Shown in pieces: positions 18,490 through 28,205 of a stretch of DNA of 64,000 nt (position 1 is its first letter; every line of letters begins with the position of its first letter). Source of the DNA: Corynebacterium flavescens (GTDB taxonomy: Bacteria; Actinomycetota; Actinomycetes; Mycobacteriales; Mycobacteriaceae); assembly GCF_008693105.1 (NCBI RefSeq), contig NZ_VXKK01000042.1:186001-250000 (forward strand). The letters are read 5' to 3'. The notes beneath the pieces are model-generated. The model was not told where the DNA came from. It searched no databases and saw nothing but the letters and a program-made list of their open reading frames with translations. The position numbers and the translations under genes are program-made.

Positions 18490-19698
18490 CTAGGCCTTCC
18501 CGGCCCAACCCGCACGCGGATCGAACCCGGAGTCTTTCTCGGCTTGGGCGTAGCTCCGCAGAGCACTCGTCGCCGCAGCATCCAACTTGCTCGGCACGGT
18601 CACCTGCACGCGGACCAAAAGGTCCCCGGACTTGCCACCGCGCTTGGCGATGCCGCGTCCTCGCACCCGCAGCGTCCTTCCCTCCGGAGTGCCGGCGGGA
18701 ACCTTGACGCGCACGGTGGAGTCCAAGGTGGGCACCGAGATGGTGCCACCCAAGGCCAACTCTGCGAAGGAAACCGGGACGGTGATGTGCAGATCGTCGC
18801 CCTCGCGGGTGAAAATCTTGTCTGGCTTGACCCGCACCGTCACGAAGAGATCTCCGGACGGGGTGCCATTGGGGCCGGCCTCACCTTGACCGGCGAGCCG
18901 GACCTTTTGGCCGTCGATGACTCCGGCCGGGATGCGCACGGTGATATGCCGCGTGCGATGCACCGTTCCGGTGCCGTGGCAATCATCGCAGGGATCAGTA
19001 ATCTTCTGACCTGTGCCGCCGCAATCCGGGCACGGCGAGGAAAAGGCGAAGCTTCCTCGGTTCTCGGAGATAAAGCCGCTGCCTTTACACCGCGGACACT
19101 GGCTAACCTTGCCCGACTTAGAGCCGGAGCCATGACAGGTGGTGCATGGTGCCTCACCGCTTAGTTGCAGCGGGATGGTGGTGCCTTTGGCAGCCTCGCG
19201 GAACTCGAGGCTTATTTCCGTTTCGACGTCGGCCCCCCGCGACGGCCGAGCTGAGTGGCCAGCACTACCGCCGCGGTTGAAAACGCTGCCGAAGATATCC
19301 CCCAGGCCACCGCCTTGAGACGCTCCTCGAGAGGATCGGGATCCGAACATGTCGGAGAGGTCCGAGAGGTCGAAGTCCGCCGTATTCGGTCCCGAAGACG
19401 TTGTCCGAAACCCGCCGGGGAATCCGGCTCCTCCTCCCCGACCGAAACCGCCGCCGTTGCGGATCATGGCCTTGAACTGGTCATATTCCTTGCGCTCAGC
19501 GTCGTCGGAAAGCACGTCATAGGCTTCTGCCACGCGCTTGAAACGCTCCGCCGCCTCCGGGTTATCGGGATTGGCATCTGGGTGATTCTCACGCGCTAGT
19601 TTGCGGTAGCTGCGCTTGATTTCATCCTTGCTTGCGGACGAAGAGACTCCCAGATCCGCGTAATAGTCTTTGTCTGCCCATTCGGGTTTAGCGCTCAC
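18490..19698 (-). CDS. dnaJ: Co-chaperone DnaJ
   Basis: 402 residues. J domain 11-75 with the HPD motif (ENHPDAN), then a Gly/Phe region ([16 protein letters not shown]) and four zinc-binding repeats ([32 protein letters not shown]), followed by the two beta-sandwich substrate domains. All four repeats are intact, so it is a type I DnaJ. It delivers unfolded clients to DnaK and stimulates its ATPase. It starts behind AGGAGG, 139 bases after grpE; that gap contains a hairpin terminator. Confidence 0.95.
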   Translation of the reverse strand: MSAKPEWADKDYYADLGVSSSASKDEIKRSYRKLARENHPDANPDNPEAAERFKRVAEAYDVLSDDAERKEYDQFKAMIRNGGGFGRGGGAGFPGGFRTTSSGPNTADFDLSDLSDMFGSRSSRGASQGGGLGDIFGSVFNRGGSAGHSARPSRGADVETEISLEFREAAKGTTIPLQLSGEAPCTTCHGSGSKSGKVSQCPRCKGSGFISENRGSFAFSSPCPDCGGTGQKITDPCDDCHGTGTVHRTRHITVRIPAGVIDGQKVRLAGQGEAGPNGTPSGDLFVTVRVKPDKIFTREGDDLHITVPVSFAELALGGTISVPTLDSTVRVKVPAGTPEGRTLRVRGRGIAKRGGKSGDLLVRVQVTVPSKLDAAATSALRSYAQAEKDSGFDPRAGWAGKA

Positions 19699-19774
19699 TG
19701 GGCATCTCCTCCTTTCGTACTTAAGTTTTTTCTGAAACTGTTTCTAAAATTATTGTCTACTAAAAATGGTGCCG

Positions 19775-19818
19775 ATAAAAATGACGCCGAAGGCTCACAT
19801 CAACGTGCCCTCGACGCC
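19775..19818 (-). terminator. Hairpin with T-run between grpE and dnaJ (attenuating terminator)
   Basis: On the minus strand GGCGTCGAGGGC (19807-19818) can pair over 12 positions, with three G-U pairs, to GCCTTCGGCGTC (19783-19794) around a 12-base loop. It is followed directly by ATTTTTAT. The shape is that of a leaky intrinsic terminator 20 bases past the grpE stop. Confidence 0.6.
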
Positions 19819-19837
19819 ACCTTTTGCTTAGTGCTAT

Positions 19838-20473
19838 TTATTCGGCTGTATCGGACTGTGCCGGATCCGCGATGATGACCATCGCGTTGCGTACGAGTTT
19901 GTCTCCTACGCGATAACCGCGGCGCAATACGGTGCCGACGACCTGCTCACCGCCGGTGGACAGATCCTGTACAGCCTCGTGGATCTCAGGGTTGAAAGGA
20001 TCTCCCTCCTCGCCGAAAGGCTGCAAGTTCTGCGACTGCAGAATCTTGGTCACCTTATCCGCAACGGACTTGAAAGGTCCTTCTTCCAAGTCCCCGTGTT
20101 GGCGGGCGAGCTCAATATCATCGAGGACCGGTAGGAACTCTCCCACGACCTTTGCTTTCGCGTTCTCGACAATGGCCTGACGCTCGCGCTCGGTGCGGCG
20201 GCGGTAGTTGGTGTACTCGGCGTTGAGGCGCTGTAGATCCTCAGTACGCTCTGCCAACTCCGCTTCCACATCGGGGGTCTCCGGAAGGGCTTCTTCCGTC
20301 AAACCTGCGTCCAAGGTTGGATCGACCTCAGCCTCACTGGAGGCATCAGCCTGCGCATCCTGCGCAGCCTTGGCCTCCTCCGCGGCTGCCTCAGCGCGGT
20401 CCGCCGAGGTGGCCTCCGGGTCAGTGTTGACCGGGTCGCCTGGGTTGTGCGGCATTCCGCTGGGCTGAGTCAT
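19838..20473 (-). CDS. grpE: Nucleotide exchange factor GrpE
   Basis: 211 residues. Residues 1-75 are an acidic disordered arm rich in Ala, Asp and Glu ([23 protein letters not shown]). A long helix for dimerisation follows ([27 protein letters not shown]), then the beta domain with [13 protein letters not shown] and [21 protein letters not shown], the GrpE signature. It releases ADP from DnaK. Its ATG shares a base with the dnaK stop (TAATG). Confidence 0.95.
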   Translation of the reverse strand: MTQPSGMPHNPGDPVNTDPEATSADRAEAAAEEAKAAQDAQADASSEAEVDPTLDAGLTEEALPETPDVEAELAERTEDLQRLNAEYTNYRRRTERERQAIVENAKAKVVGEFLPVLDDIELARQHGDLEEGPFKSVADKVTKILQSQNLQPFGEEGDPFNPEIHEAVQDLSTGGEQVVGTVLRRGYRVGDKLVRNAMVIIADPAQSDTAE

Positions 20474-22326
20474 TACTTGTTGCCATCCTCATCTGCAGAG
20501 TCATCATCGACTACCTCGGCGTCTACGACGTTGGGGTCTTCGTTGGTGGTGCCATTCGAGCCAGCATCCGCAGCACCGGCTTCAGCGGCCTGTGCCTCGT
20601 AGATTTCCTTGCCCATCTCCTGAGACTCGGTGGACAGCTTCTCTACTGCGGACTTGATTGCCTCGATGTCATCGCCCTTGAGCGCCTCATCCAAGGCGTC
20701 AGCGGCCTCGGTGACCTTGGTCTTGACATCCTCGGAGACCTTGTCGGAGTTCTCCTCCAAGAACTTACGCGTCTGATAAGAAGTGGATTCTGCGGTGTTG
20801 CGCGTCTCCTGCTCCTCACGGCGCTTCTTGTCCTCTTCAGCGTGCTGCTCCGCGTCCTTAATCATGCGGTCGATCTCTTCCTGGGACAGGCCGGAACCTT
20901 CCTGGATCTTGATGGTGTTTTCCTTGCCCGTGCCCTTATCCTTAGCGGATACGGAGACGATGCCGTTAGCGTCGATGTCGAAGGTAACCTCGATCTGCGG
21001 AACACCACGCGGTGCCGGTGCGATTCCGCCCAGCTCGAAAGAGCCGAGCAGCTTGTTGGCAGAAGCCATCTCGCGCTCGCCCTGGAAGACCTGAATCTGC
21101 ACAGAAGGCTGGTTGTCTTCAGCAGTGGTGAAGGTCTCGGACTTCTTGGTCGGAATGGTGGTGTTGCGCTCGATTAGCTTGGTCATCATGCCACCCTTGG
21201 TCTCAATGCCCAGGGACAGCGGGGTGACGTCAAGCAACAGAACGTCCTTGACCTCTCCGCGCAGAACGCCAGCCTGCAGTGCAGCACCGACGGCCACAAC
21301 CTCGTCCGGGTTAACGGACTTGTTCGGCTCGCGACCGGTCATTTCCTTTACAAGGTCAGAGACGGCCGGCATACGGGTGGAACCACCCACGAGAACGACG
21401 TGGTCGACCTCGGAAAGCGAAAGCCCAGCATCCTTGATGACCTGGTTGAAAGGAGCCTTGGTGCGGTCGAGCAGATCCTGAGTGATCTTCTGGAACTCAG
21501 TGCGCGACAGGGTCTCATCCAAAAACAGCGGGTTCTTGTCGCTGTCAACGGTGATATAAGGCAGGTTAATATTCGCGGACTGCGAAGAAGAAAGCTCAAT
21601 CTTCGCCTTCTCGGCGGCCTCACGCAGACGCTGCAGAGCCATGCGGTCCTTGGTCAGGTCAATGCTGTGTGCTGCCTTGAACTTGCCTACCAGCCAATCG
21701 ACGACGCGCTGATCCCAGTCATCGCCACCGAGCTGGTTGTCACCAGCAGTAGCGCGAACCTCGACGACGCCGTCACCGATCTCCAGCAAGGAAACGTCGA
21801 AGGTACCGCCACCCAAGTCGAAGACCAAGATGGTCTGCTCCTGCTCGCCCTTTTCCAGGCCATAAGCCAAGGCCGCAGCGGTGGGCTCATTAACAATACG
21901 CAGGACGTTAAGGCCGGCAATCTCGCCAGCTTCCTTGGTGGCCTGACGCTGCGCATCCTCGAAGTAAGCAGGGACGGTAATAACAGCGTCGGTGACGTCC
22001 TCACCGAGGTAGGACTCAGCGTCTCGCTTTAACTTCATAAGCGTACGAGCCGAGATCTCCTGCGGGGTGTACTTCTTGCCATCAATGTCTACGGTCCAGT
22101 CGGTGCCGATGTGGCGCTTGACGGAGCGGATAGTGCGGTCGACGTTGGTCACCGCCTGGTTCTTGGCGGACTGACCAACCAAGATCTCGCCATTCTTAGC
22201 AAATGCCACGACGGAAGGGGTAGTGCGTGCGCCCTCCGAGTTGGCGATAACGGTGGGCTCGCCACCTTCTAGTACGGCCACAACCGAGTTGGTGGTGCCA
22301 AGGTCGATGCCTACTGCGCGTCCCAT
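20473..22326 (-). CDS. dnaK: Chaperone DnaK (Hsp70)
   Basis: 617 residues, normal for actinobacterial DnaK. The N-terminus [19 protein letters not shown] is the first phosphate loop; [17 protein letters not shown]-like ([19 protein letters not shown]) and [12 protein letters not shown] are the other ATPase signatures. The substrate domain starts after [15 protein letters not shown], and the acidic lid ends [11 protein letters not shown]. It works with DnaJ, GrpE and ClpB and serves as HspR co-repressor. The ATG is preceded by AAAGGAG. First gene of a four-gene operon with SigH promoter and HAIR operator upstream. Confidence 0.98.
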   Translation of the reverse strand: MGRAVGIDLGTTNSVVAVLEGGEPTVIANSEGARTTPSVVAFAKNGEILVGQSAKNQAVTNVDRTIRSVKRHIGTDWTVDIDGKKYTPQEISARTLMKLKRDAESYLGEDVTDAVITVPAYFEDAQRQATKEAGEIAGLNVLRIVNEPTAAALAYGLEKGEQEQTILVFDLGGGTFDVSLLEIGDGVVEVRATAGDNQLGGDDWDQRVVDWLVGKFKAAHSIDLTKDRMALQRLREAAEKAKIELSSSQSANINLPYITVDSDKNPLFLDETLSRTEFQKITQDLLDRTKAPFNQVIKDAGLSLSEVDHVVLVGGSTRMPAVSDLVKEMTGREPNKSVNPDEVVAVGAALQAGVLRGEVKDVLLLDVTPLSLGIETKGGMMTKLIERNTTIPTKKSETFTTAEDNQPSVQIQVFQGEREMASANKLLGSFELGGIAPAPRGVPQIEVTFDIDANGIVSVSAKDKGTGKENTIKIQEGSGLSQEEIDRMIKDAEQHAEEDKKRREEQETRNTAESTSYQTRKFLEENSDKVSEDVKTKVTEAADALDEALKGDDIEAIKSAVEKLSTESQEMGKEIYEAQAAEAGAADAGSNGTTNEDPNVVDAEVVDDDSADEDGNK

Positions 22327-22475
22327 AATATTTTCTCCTTTGAGTTACATAGTGCTTTTAGTTGTATGACAGCGACGTGATGGTCGCTGACGCGATTTAC
22401 TTGACTGTTGGTGACTCAACTTCAAGCTGCTTGCTCGGCCCACTCTAACAGAACTCTCAACTGAACCTCCACAAA

Positions 22476-22496
22476 CCTGAGCGTGAATCACTCAAT
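22476..22496 (+). promoter_or_regulatory. HspR operator (HAIR element) upstream of dnaK
   Basis: CCTGAGC, 7 bases, ACTCAAT: matches HAIR (CTTGAGT-N7-ACTCAAG) with three mismatches. It sits 4 bases downstream of the SigH -10 region on the minus strand, where bound HspR would hinder transcription initiation. Confidence 0.78.
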
Positions 22497-22499
22497 CTG

Positions 22500-22529
22500 T
22501 ACAACCAGACGGCACCCAAAGTTGTTCCC
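22500..22529 (-). promoter_or_regulatory. SigH-type promoter of dnaK
   Basis: On the minus strand GGGAACA (22523-22529), 17 bases, then GTTGTA. This fits the SigH pattern and has the same spacing as the clpB promoter at 6552-6580, so the two operons likely respond together. Confidence 0.7.
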
Positions 22530-22699
22530 GCTACGCTCAATTTTCTCATAAGTTTTTTCAAACGCACTGCTTAACGGGGGTAAATAATTCTCCTGAACTC
22601 ACCCCACTCTTCCCTGAATCTCCGCAGAGGCTTAGACTGTCGGAACTCCATGTGTGGCCAAGATCTACAAACACTCCCATCCATGAAAGGCGTCGCTCG

Positions 22700-22762
22700 A
22701 TGAATTTGCAGTTGTGCCTTCAGCGCCGCGCGGGCGACCGTCCGCCCGTCTCCCCTTCTTAA
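22700..22762 (+). CDS. Possible 20-codon leader peptide upstream of putA
   Basis: ATG at 22700, stop at 22760-22762; the peptide begins MNLQLCLQRRAG and ends VSPS. GAAAGG lies 10 bases before the ATG. A small GGGCG/CGCCC hairpin falls within its 3' half. It is too short to score by composition. It could be a translated leader acting on putA, or chance. Confidence 0.25.
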   Translation: MNLQLCLQRRAGDRPPVSPS

Positions 22763-22858
22763 ACCCCCTCACCGCACTGCCCCATTACGTTGCCACACGG
22801 CATTAGCACCTCCCACGGCACTTGGCCGAGTTGGCTTTAAGAAGGACGGACGATTCCC

Positions 22859-25800
22859 ATGAACAACGCATATTCTCCGCTGCTCGATTCTGTTGACGTC
22901 GAGGCGGTTCTCGCTTCCGCCATCGATTGCGCACGTACCTGGCTGAAAATTACCGCCGAAGAGAAAGACAAGGCGACCGAGCAGCTCGCAGATCTGCTCC
23001 GCGACTCCGAGGGAGTCACCTTCACCATGGAATTCGTCGACCGAGTGATGCGTCCTGAAGATAACGCTGTCGCCGCCCGCGCCCTGAAATCCATCACTGA
23101 ACACCACGATCCGGCGTTCCTTGGCCGTTTCAACGGGCTCCTCATTGGGCTTGGTGGCTACTTCGGGCCAATCCTCCCGAACCTCGTCATGCCTTTGGCG
23201 CGAATGCGTATGCGCCAAATGGTGGGCCACCTCGTCCTCGACGCGGAGTCAGACGCTCTCAACAAGACTCTTGATCGCGCCGCCGAGTCCGGCGAGGAGC
23301 TAAACCTCAACCTGTTGGGCGAGGCCGTCCTCGGCGAAGATGAGGCTTATTCCCGGGCACAACGCACGCTCAACCTCATCCGTAATCCTCGCGTGACCTA
23401 TGTGTCGGTCAAGGCCTCATCCATCGTCGCCCAGCTCAACCCCTGGGATATCGAAGGTTCCCTCGCGCGCCTCAAGGACAGGTTGCGCCCTCTATACGCG
23501 GAGGCCGCACAGCGCACACCGCCTGTCTTTATTAACCTCGACATGGAGGAGTACCACGACCTCGAGCTGACCCTTCGCCTGTATAAAGAGCTGCTCAGCG
23601 AGCCGGAATTCCTCAGCCTAGAAACGGGCATTGTTCTGCAGGCATATCTTCCCGATTCTTTCGCGGCCCTTGAGGAGCTGGCCGAGTTTGCTCAGGAAAG
23701 AGTCAAAGCAGGTGGAGCGAAGATCAAGGTACGCATTGTTAAAGGTGCCAACCTGTCGATGGAGCACGTGGAAAGCGAAATCCACGGCTGGACGCTGGCG
23801 CCGTACTCAGACAAGTCAGAGGTCGACGCCAACTATTATCGCCTGCTTGACTTCATCCTGCGCGAAGAATACGCCGACTGCATCCGGATCGGCGTGGCTA
23901 CCCACAACCTCTACACTGCGGCGCTGGCCTATGAGCTGGGGCGGCGGCGTGGGGTCCTGGCAATGATGGACTCGGAAATGCTCCAAGGCATGTCGCCCGC
24001 TCAGCAAGCGGCCGTAAGCCAGGCCTTCGGCGGGCGCCAAATCCTATACACGCCAGTGGTGCACATGGAAGACTTCGACGTCGCAGTCTCTTACCTGGTG
24101 CGTCGCCTTGAGGAAAACTCCGCTCCCCAGAACTTCCTGCATTCCTTGTTTGCCCCGGATGTTCCTGGCTCTGATGAGCACACCCCACTGGAGCGGCAGG
24201 AGGCAGCATTCCGCGCTGCCGTCGCCGTGCGCTGGGATACCTTCGCCGGTGCTCGTCGCCAGCAAAACCGCCTCGCGGAGTCCGGGCGTCAAGCCACTGG
24301 GTACGGGCGCTTTTGCAATGAGCCGGACACTGATCCAGCACTGGCGAATAATCGGCGCTGGGCTTACGAGAATCTCGCCGAAGAGCCTGCTCGGCCCTCC
24401 ATCTCCGAAGTGAGCGACCCAGCCGAAGTCGACAGTGCTCTCGACCGGGCCCGTGAGTTGCAAGAGTCGTGGGCGCAACACACAGACCGCGCAGCAGTCC
24501 TCGAGTCCATCGCTGATGAGCTCGCTCTTCGCCGCGGCCAGTTTGTTTCCGTGGCGGCCTATGAGGCCAATAAGACAGTCACCCAGACCGATCCGGAGGT
24601 GTCTGAAGCAATTGATTTCTGTACCTATTACGCCCAATCCGCCCGCCAGCTGGCCGAGTATTCTGCCAGCTTTCAGCCCCATCGCGTCACCGTTATCACC
24701 CCGCCCTGGAACTTCCCCGTGGCCATTCCCACGGGCGGCATCGCGGCGGCGCTGGCGGCCGGCTCCGCCGTCATAATCAAGCCAGCGCCGCAGGTGGTGC
24801 ATTGCGCCTCCGTCGTGGTCGACGCCTTTCGGTCCGGTTTGGACGCCAACGGCCAGGACCCCGACCTAGTGCAGCTGCTCTTTACGGACGAGGGTGAGGC
24901 CGGCAAAGCTCTCATCTCCTCGGACAAAGTAGACGCGGTCATCCTCACCGGCGCCTCCGAGACCGGCGCGCTCTTTCGCTCTTGGCGTCCCGAGATGAAG
25001 CTCTTCGCGGAGACCTCCGGCAAGAACGCTCTCGTCATCACTCCCGCAGCCGATCCGGACTTGGCCATCGCCGATCTTTATAACTCAGCCTTCGGACACT
25101 CCGGACAGAAGTGCTCCGCGGCTTCCTTAGTGATACTCGTCGGAGCCGCCGGGCGCTCGGAGCGGCTGCGTACCCAGTTGATCGACGCCGTCCGAACCCT
25201 CAAAGTCGGCCCCGGCTACGACGTCACAACCACCATGAATGGTCTGTGCGAGCCCCCGAGCGAGAAGCTGCTGCGCGGACTCACCGAGCTTGAGGCGGGC
25301 GAGTCATGGCTCCTCAAGCCGAAGAAACTCAATGCTGAGGGCACTTTGTGGTCCCCCGGTATCCGGGACAATGTCGCGCCGGGCTCGTGGTATCACCTCA
25401 ACGAGTGCTTCGGACCGGTCCTCGGAATCATGTACGCCGACACGCTCGAGCAGGCCATCGAATGGCAAAACTCGACTGGGTTTGGCCTCACCGGAGGCAT
25501 CCACTCTCTCGATGAGCGGGAGTTGAGCTACTGGATGGATAAGGTCGAAGTGGGAAATGCCTACGTCAATCGCGGAATCACCGGTGCCATCGTCCAACGC
25601 CAATCCTTCGGCGGTTGGAAGAAGTCCGTCATCGGTCCGGGCGCCAAGGCTGGTGGGCCAAACTATGTTGCGCAATTGGGCACGTGGGAGGACAGCTCAC
25701 TGCGCCCCCTCGACGTCGCGATTCGGCCCCACGTCGCCGCGCTTTTGCGCGATCCGCAGCTGAATAAACAGCTCAGCGAGGAAGATATCACGTGGCTCTG

Positions 25801-26293
25801 GCGCGCCGCGGAGCTCGATGAAAAAGCCTGGCAAGAAGAGTTTGGTCGCACCCATGATCGCACCGGTCTGGTGTCGGAGGCCAATATCTTCCGCTACCGA
25901 CCCCTCGTACAGCCCTTGCAGGTCCGCATCGGTGGCGATGTCGCGCTGCGCGAGGTTCTCCGGCTCAAGCTGGCGCAGGAAATAACCGGTGCCGCAGCCG
26001 AGTTCAGCGCCGTTCCCGCCGTGGCGCGGGAACTTGCGGGGCTCGGCGTTCACGCGGTCTCAGATGAGGACTTCGCCGCAGAAATCTCGGGCGCTGAGTC
26101 TTGCCGTGTACGCGCGCTGGGTGCCGTGGATCCGCAGCTCTATGAGGCTGCGGTTTCCTCCAATTCCGTCATCGAAGACCAGCCAGTGCTTGCCGACGGC
26201 CGACGGGAGCTCCTTCCCTTCCTCCTCGAGCAAGCACTATCGATCACCACACACCGCTTTGGCGTCATCCGCCCACACCCGGCTGTGGCATGA
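22859..26293 (+). CDS. putA: Bifunctional proline dehydrogenase / P5C dehydrogenase PutA
   Basis: 1144 residues, a fused enzyme that oxidises proline to pyrroline-5-carboxylate with FAD and then to glutamate with NAD. The first 450 residues are the barrel domain (VKASSIVAQLNPW, KIKVRIVKGANLSMEHVE, ELGRRRGVLAMMDSEMLQGM). Residues about 500-1000 are an ALDH domain with TPPWNFPVAIPTGGIAAALAAG, AETSGKNALV and catalytic Cys752 in GHSGQKCSAAS. No N-terminal ribbon-helix-helix is present, so it is not an autoregulatory PutA. A 100-residue C-terminal extension follows. An AI-2E family gene starts 9 bases downstream. Confidence 0.95.
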   Translation: MNNAYSPLLDSVDVEAVLASAIDCARTWLKITAEEKDKATEQLADLLRDSEGVTFTMEFVDRVMRPEDNAVAARALKSITEHHDPAFLGRFNGLLIGLGGYFGPILPNLVMPLARMRMRQMVGHLVLDAESDALNKTLDRAAESGEELNLNLLGEAVLGEDEAYSRAQRTLNLIRNPRVTYVSVKASSIVAQLNPWDIEGSLARLKDRLRPLYAEAAQRTPPVFINLDMEEYHDLELTLRLYKELLSEPEFLSLETGIVLQAYLPDSFAALEELAEFAQERVKAGGAKIKVRIVKGANLSMEHVESEIHGWTLAPYSDKSEVDANYYRLLDFILREEYADCIRIGVATHNLYTAALAYELGRRRGVLAMMDSEMLQGMSPAQQAAVSQAFGGRQILYTPVVHMEDFDVAVSYLVRRLEENSAPQNFLHSLFAPDVPGSDEHTPLERQEAAFRAAVAVRWDTFAGARRQQNRLAESGRQATGYGRFCNEPDTDPALANNRRWAYENLAEEPARPSISEVSDPAEVDSALDRARELQESWAQHTDRAAVLESIADELALRRGQFVSVAAYEANKTVTQTDPEVSEAIDFCTYYAQSARQLAEYSASFQPHRVTVITPPWNFPVAIPTGGIAAALAAGSAVIIKPAPQVVHCASVVVDAFRSGLDANGQDPDLVQLLFTDEGEAGKALISSDKVDAVILTGASETGALFRSWRPEMKLFAETSGKNALVITPAADPDLAIADLYNSAFGHSGQKCSAASLVILVGAAGRSERLRTQLIDAVRTLKVGPGYDVTTTMNGLCEPPSEKLLRGLTELEAGESWLLKPKKLNAEGTLWSPGIRDNVAPGSWYHLNECFGPVLGIMYADTLEQAIEWQNSTGFGLTGGIHSLDERELSYWMDKVEVGNAYVNRGITGAIVQRQSFGGWKKSVIGPGAKAGGPNYVAQLGTWEDSSLRPLDVAIRPHVAALLRDPQLNKQLSEEDITWLWRAAELDEKAWQEEFGRTHDRTGLVSEANIFRYRPLVQPLQVRIGGDVALREVLRLKLAQEITGAAAEFSAVPAVARELAGLGVHAVSDEDFAAEISGAESCRVRALGAVDPQLYEAAVSSNSVIEDQPVLADGRRELLPFLLEQALSITTHRFGVIRPHPAVA

Positions 26294-26302
26294 TGGTGGC
26301 CT

Positions 26303-27598
26303 ATGACTAGCGAGGACAATCCCAAACTAAAGATCGGCGACAGCGACAATCAAGGCAAGGACCACGGTGATAAGAGCAGTGCCGAGGACTCGGCGGTCGA
26401 GATCCCGCACTCCGAGGATGACGACAAGTCCCGCATCCTCGGGCGCGATGCAGTCGCGCTCGCAAAGACCTCGCTGGTCTTCATCGTCATCATCGCAGGC
26501 TTGGCTTTAGCCGGATACCTCCTGCGCTTTATCTGGGTCGGGCTGCTCCCGGTCATCCTGGCGATCTTGGTGAGCACCGTGCTCTTCCCCGTCGCCGCAT
26601 GGTTGCGTTCCAAGCGCTTTCCCCGCGCGCTGGCAGCGGTGACTATTCTCTTCGGAGCCTTCACTATCATCGTCGGCATCTTCACGGCCATGGCGCCGGT
26701 GGTGACCAAGCAGGGCGGCGATCTCATTCAGCAGGCCGAAGACGGCATAGGCCAGCTCACCGACTTGATGGATAACTTGCCCTTCGGTATTCAAAAAGAG
26801 CAGGTCGAATCCGTGGCCGATGACGCGCTGAACTTCATCCAGGATCAGGCCTCGAATATCGCCACCGGAGTACTCACCGGCGTATCCACGGCGAGCTCCA
26901 TCGTGGTAGCGGTGGTCATCATGCTTTTTGTCACGTTCTTCATCATCAAGGACGGCGACCGTTTCCTGCCCTGGCTGCGCAAGTACACTGGCTACTCCGC
27001 CGGCTGGCACCTCACCGAGCTGCTCACCCGCGTGTGGAATACTCTCTCCGGGTTTATTCAAGCCCAGGCCGCCGTTGCTTTTGTTGACGCCGTCTTCATC
27101 GGTCTCGGCCTCTGGGCGCTGCAGGTTCCGCTCGCCTTTGTCCTAGCGGTAGTGACATTCTTTGCCAGCTTTATCCCGATCATCGGCGCTGTGACGGCTG
27201 GTGCTCTCGCCGTAGTTATCGCCTTGGTCTCGCATGGTTTGACTACTGCGCTGCTCGCCCTGGGTCTTATCATCTTGGTCCAGCAAATCGAGGGCAACGT
27301 ATTGCAGCCCATGCTCCAGTCCAAGGCCATGGGACTGCACGCGGCCGTCGTGCTGCTTTCGGTCACCGTGGGTTCGACCCTGGCCGGCATCGTCGGCGCG
27401 TTCCTAGCTGTTCCCGCCGCGGCTTCCTTCGCGGTGCTCTTCAAGTACCACCAGCAGATGGCCTCGCTGCGCGCGGGCGAGATCAATCTGGACGATATCG
27501 ACATTTCTACCGGCGCCGATTCCACCGATCCAGAAAAGCAGAAGGCGCGCGCCAACGTGCGTGGGCTATTTAGTTCTCTTTCTCCGCACTCGAGCTAA
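26303..27598 (+). CDS. AI-2E family (TqsA/PerM-like) membrane protein
   Basis: 431 residues. The first 50 are hydrophilic and acidic. Membrane segments follow in the AI-2E transporter pattern: two or three helices (FIVIIAGLALAGYLLRFIWVGLLPVILAILVSTVLFPV), a long soluble stretch, then five helices including FVLAVVTFFASFIPIIGAVTAGALAVVIALV and LIILVQQIEGNVLQPMLQSKAMGLH, the family signature. Some members export signal molecules or exchange sodium for protons; function here is open. It probably shares a transcript with putA, and its 3' end overlaps the convergent nucleosidase gene by 29 bases. Confidence 0.85.
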   Translation: MTSEDNPKLKIGDSDNQGKDHGDKSSAEDSAVEIPHSEDDDKSRILGRDAVALAKTSLVFIVIIAGLALAGYLLRFIWVGLLPVILAILVSTVLFPVAAWLRSKRFPRALAAVTILFGAFTIIVGIFTAMAPVVTKQGGDLIQQAEDGIGQLTDLMDNLPFGIQKEQVESVADDALNFIQDQASNIATGVLTGVSTASSIVVAVVIMLFVTFFIIKDGDRFLPWLRKYTGYSAGWHLTELLTRVWNTLSGFIQAQAAVAFVDAVFIGLGLWALQVPLAFVLAVVTFFASFIPIIGAVTAGALAVVIALVSHGLTTALLALGLIILVQQIEGNVLQPMLQSKAMGLHAAVVLLSVTVGSTLAGIVGAFLAVPAAASFAVLFKYHQQMASLRAGEINLDDIDISTGADSTDPEKQKARANVRGLFSSLSPHSS

Positions 27599-28181
27599 GC
27601 ACCCCTAGGTCCGTGGCGGCGGAAGCTATCTGGCGCGCCGCCCGCTCGAGGACGTTGGCCCATGTCCCTATGGCCTCCTCATTCGCCGAGTCCGAGACCT
27701 GCTTGAGCAAGGTGACGGGGACCCCAAAGCGCTGGCAGACTGCGGCGATGGCGTAGCCTTCCATGTCGCACAACGAGGCCCTGCCTGACAACGCCGCACG
27801 TGTGACCGAGTCGGAGATGAAAGCGTCTCCGGTGGCGAGCCCGCAAGTGGGCAAGCGCCCAGATGTCTCCAATTCAATGACATCGGGCAAGAGATAACGG
27901 TGGATATCGCTGAGTATCTCCAAGTGGAAGTCATGCTTGAGCACCTGCGAGATCTCGAAAACGCCAGTCATACCATCCGCCAAAGCTCCAGCAGTGCCGA
28001 CATTGACTACCCGATCGGGCAGCCCATCCCCAAGGCGTGCGGCGGTCAAGACCTCCGTCAAGGCGATGGCGGCAGGCAGAGTGCCGATACCTGTAATAAT
28101 CACTGGTTCATCGGCGGGAATCTGCGCGGCCTCAGCATCGACGGCAGCGACAAAAAGGGTACGTCCAGATAGATTTTCCAT
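27570..28181 (-). CDS. MTA/SAH-type nucleosidase family protein
   Basis: 203 residues of the purine nucleoside phosphorylase fold: VIITGIGTLPAAIALTEVL, VVNVGTAGALADGMTGVFEISQVLKHDF, and CDMEGYAIAAVCQRFGVPVTLLKQVSDSANE, which carries the Met-Glu-Gly and final Asp of the nucleosidase active site. Such enzymes cleave methylthioadenosine or S-adenosylhomocysteine, or related nucleosides. It lies 24 bases after cysN on the same strand, so a link to sulfur recycling is reasonable but inferred. Confidence 0.82.
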   Translation of the reverse strand: MENLSGRTLFVAAVDAEAAQIPADEPVIITGIGTLPAAIALTEVLTAARLGDGLPDRVVNVGTAGALADGMTGVFEISQVLKHDFHLEILSDIHRYLLPDVIELETSGRLPTCGLATGDAFISDSVTRAALSGRASLCDMEGYAIAAVCQRFGVPVTLLKQVSDSANEEAIGTWANVLERAARQIASAATDLGVLSSSAEKEN

Positions 28182-28205
28182 GCCTGCAATCTTAGTACCT
28201 GGCTC

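Larger units (their letters stand above)
22327..22858. other. Divergent intergenic region dnaK-putA (532 bases)
   Basis: The dnaK side holds a 5' leader of about 150 bases, an HspR operator and a SigH-like promoter (listed separately). The putA side holds a 20-codon open frame (22700-22762) behind GAAAGG, a GGGCG/CGCCC hairpin in the same stretch, and AAGGA before the putA ATG. I see no RNA gene and no confident putA promoter. Confidence 0.6.
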
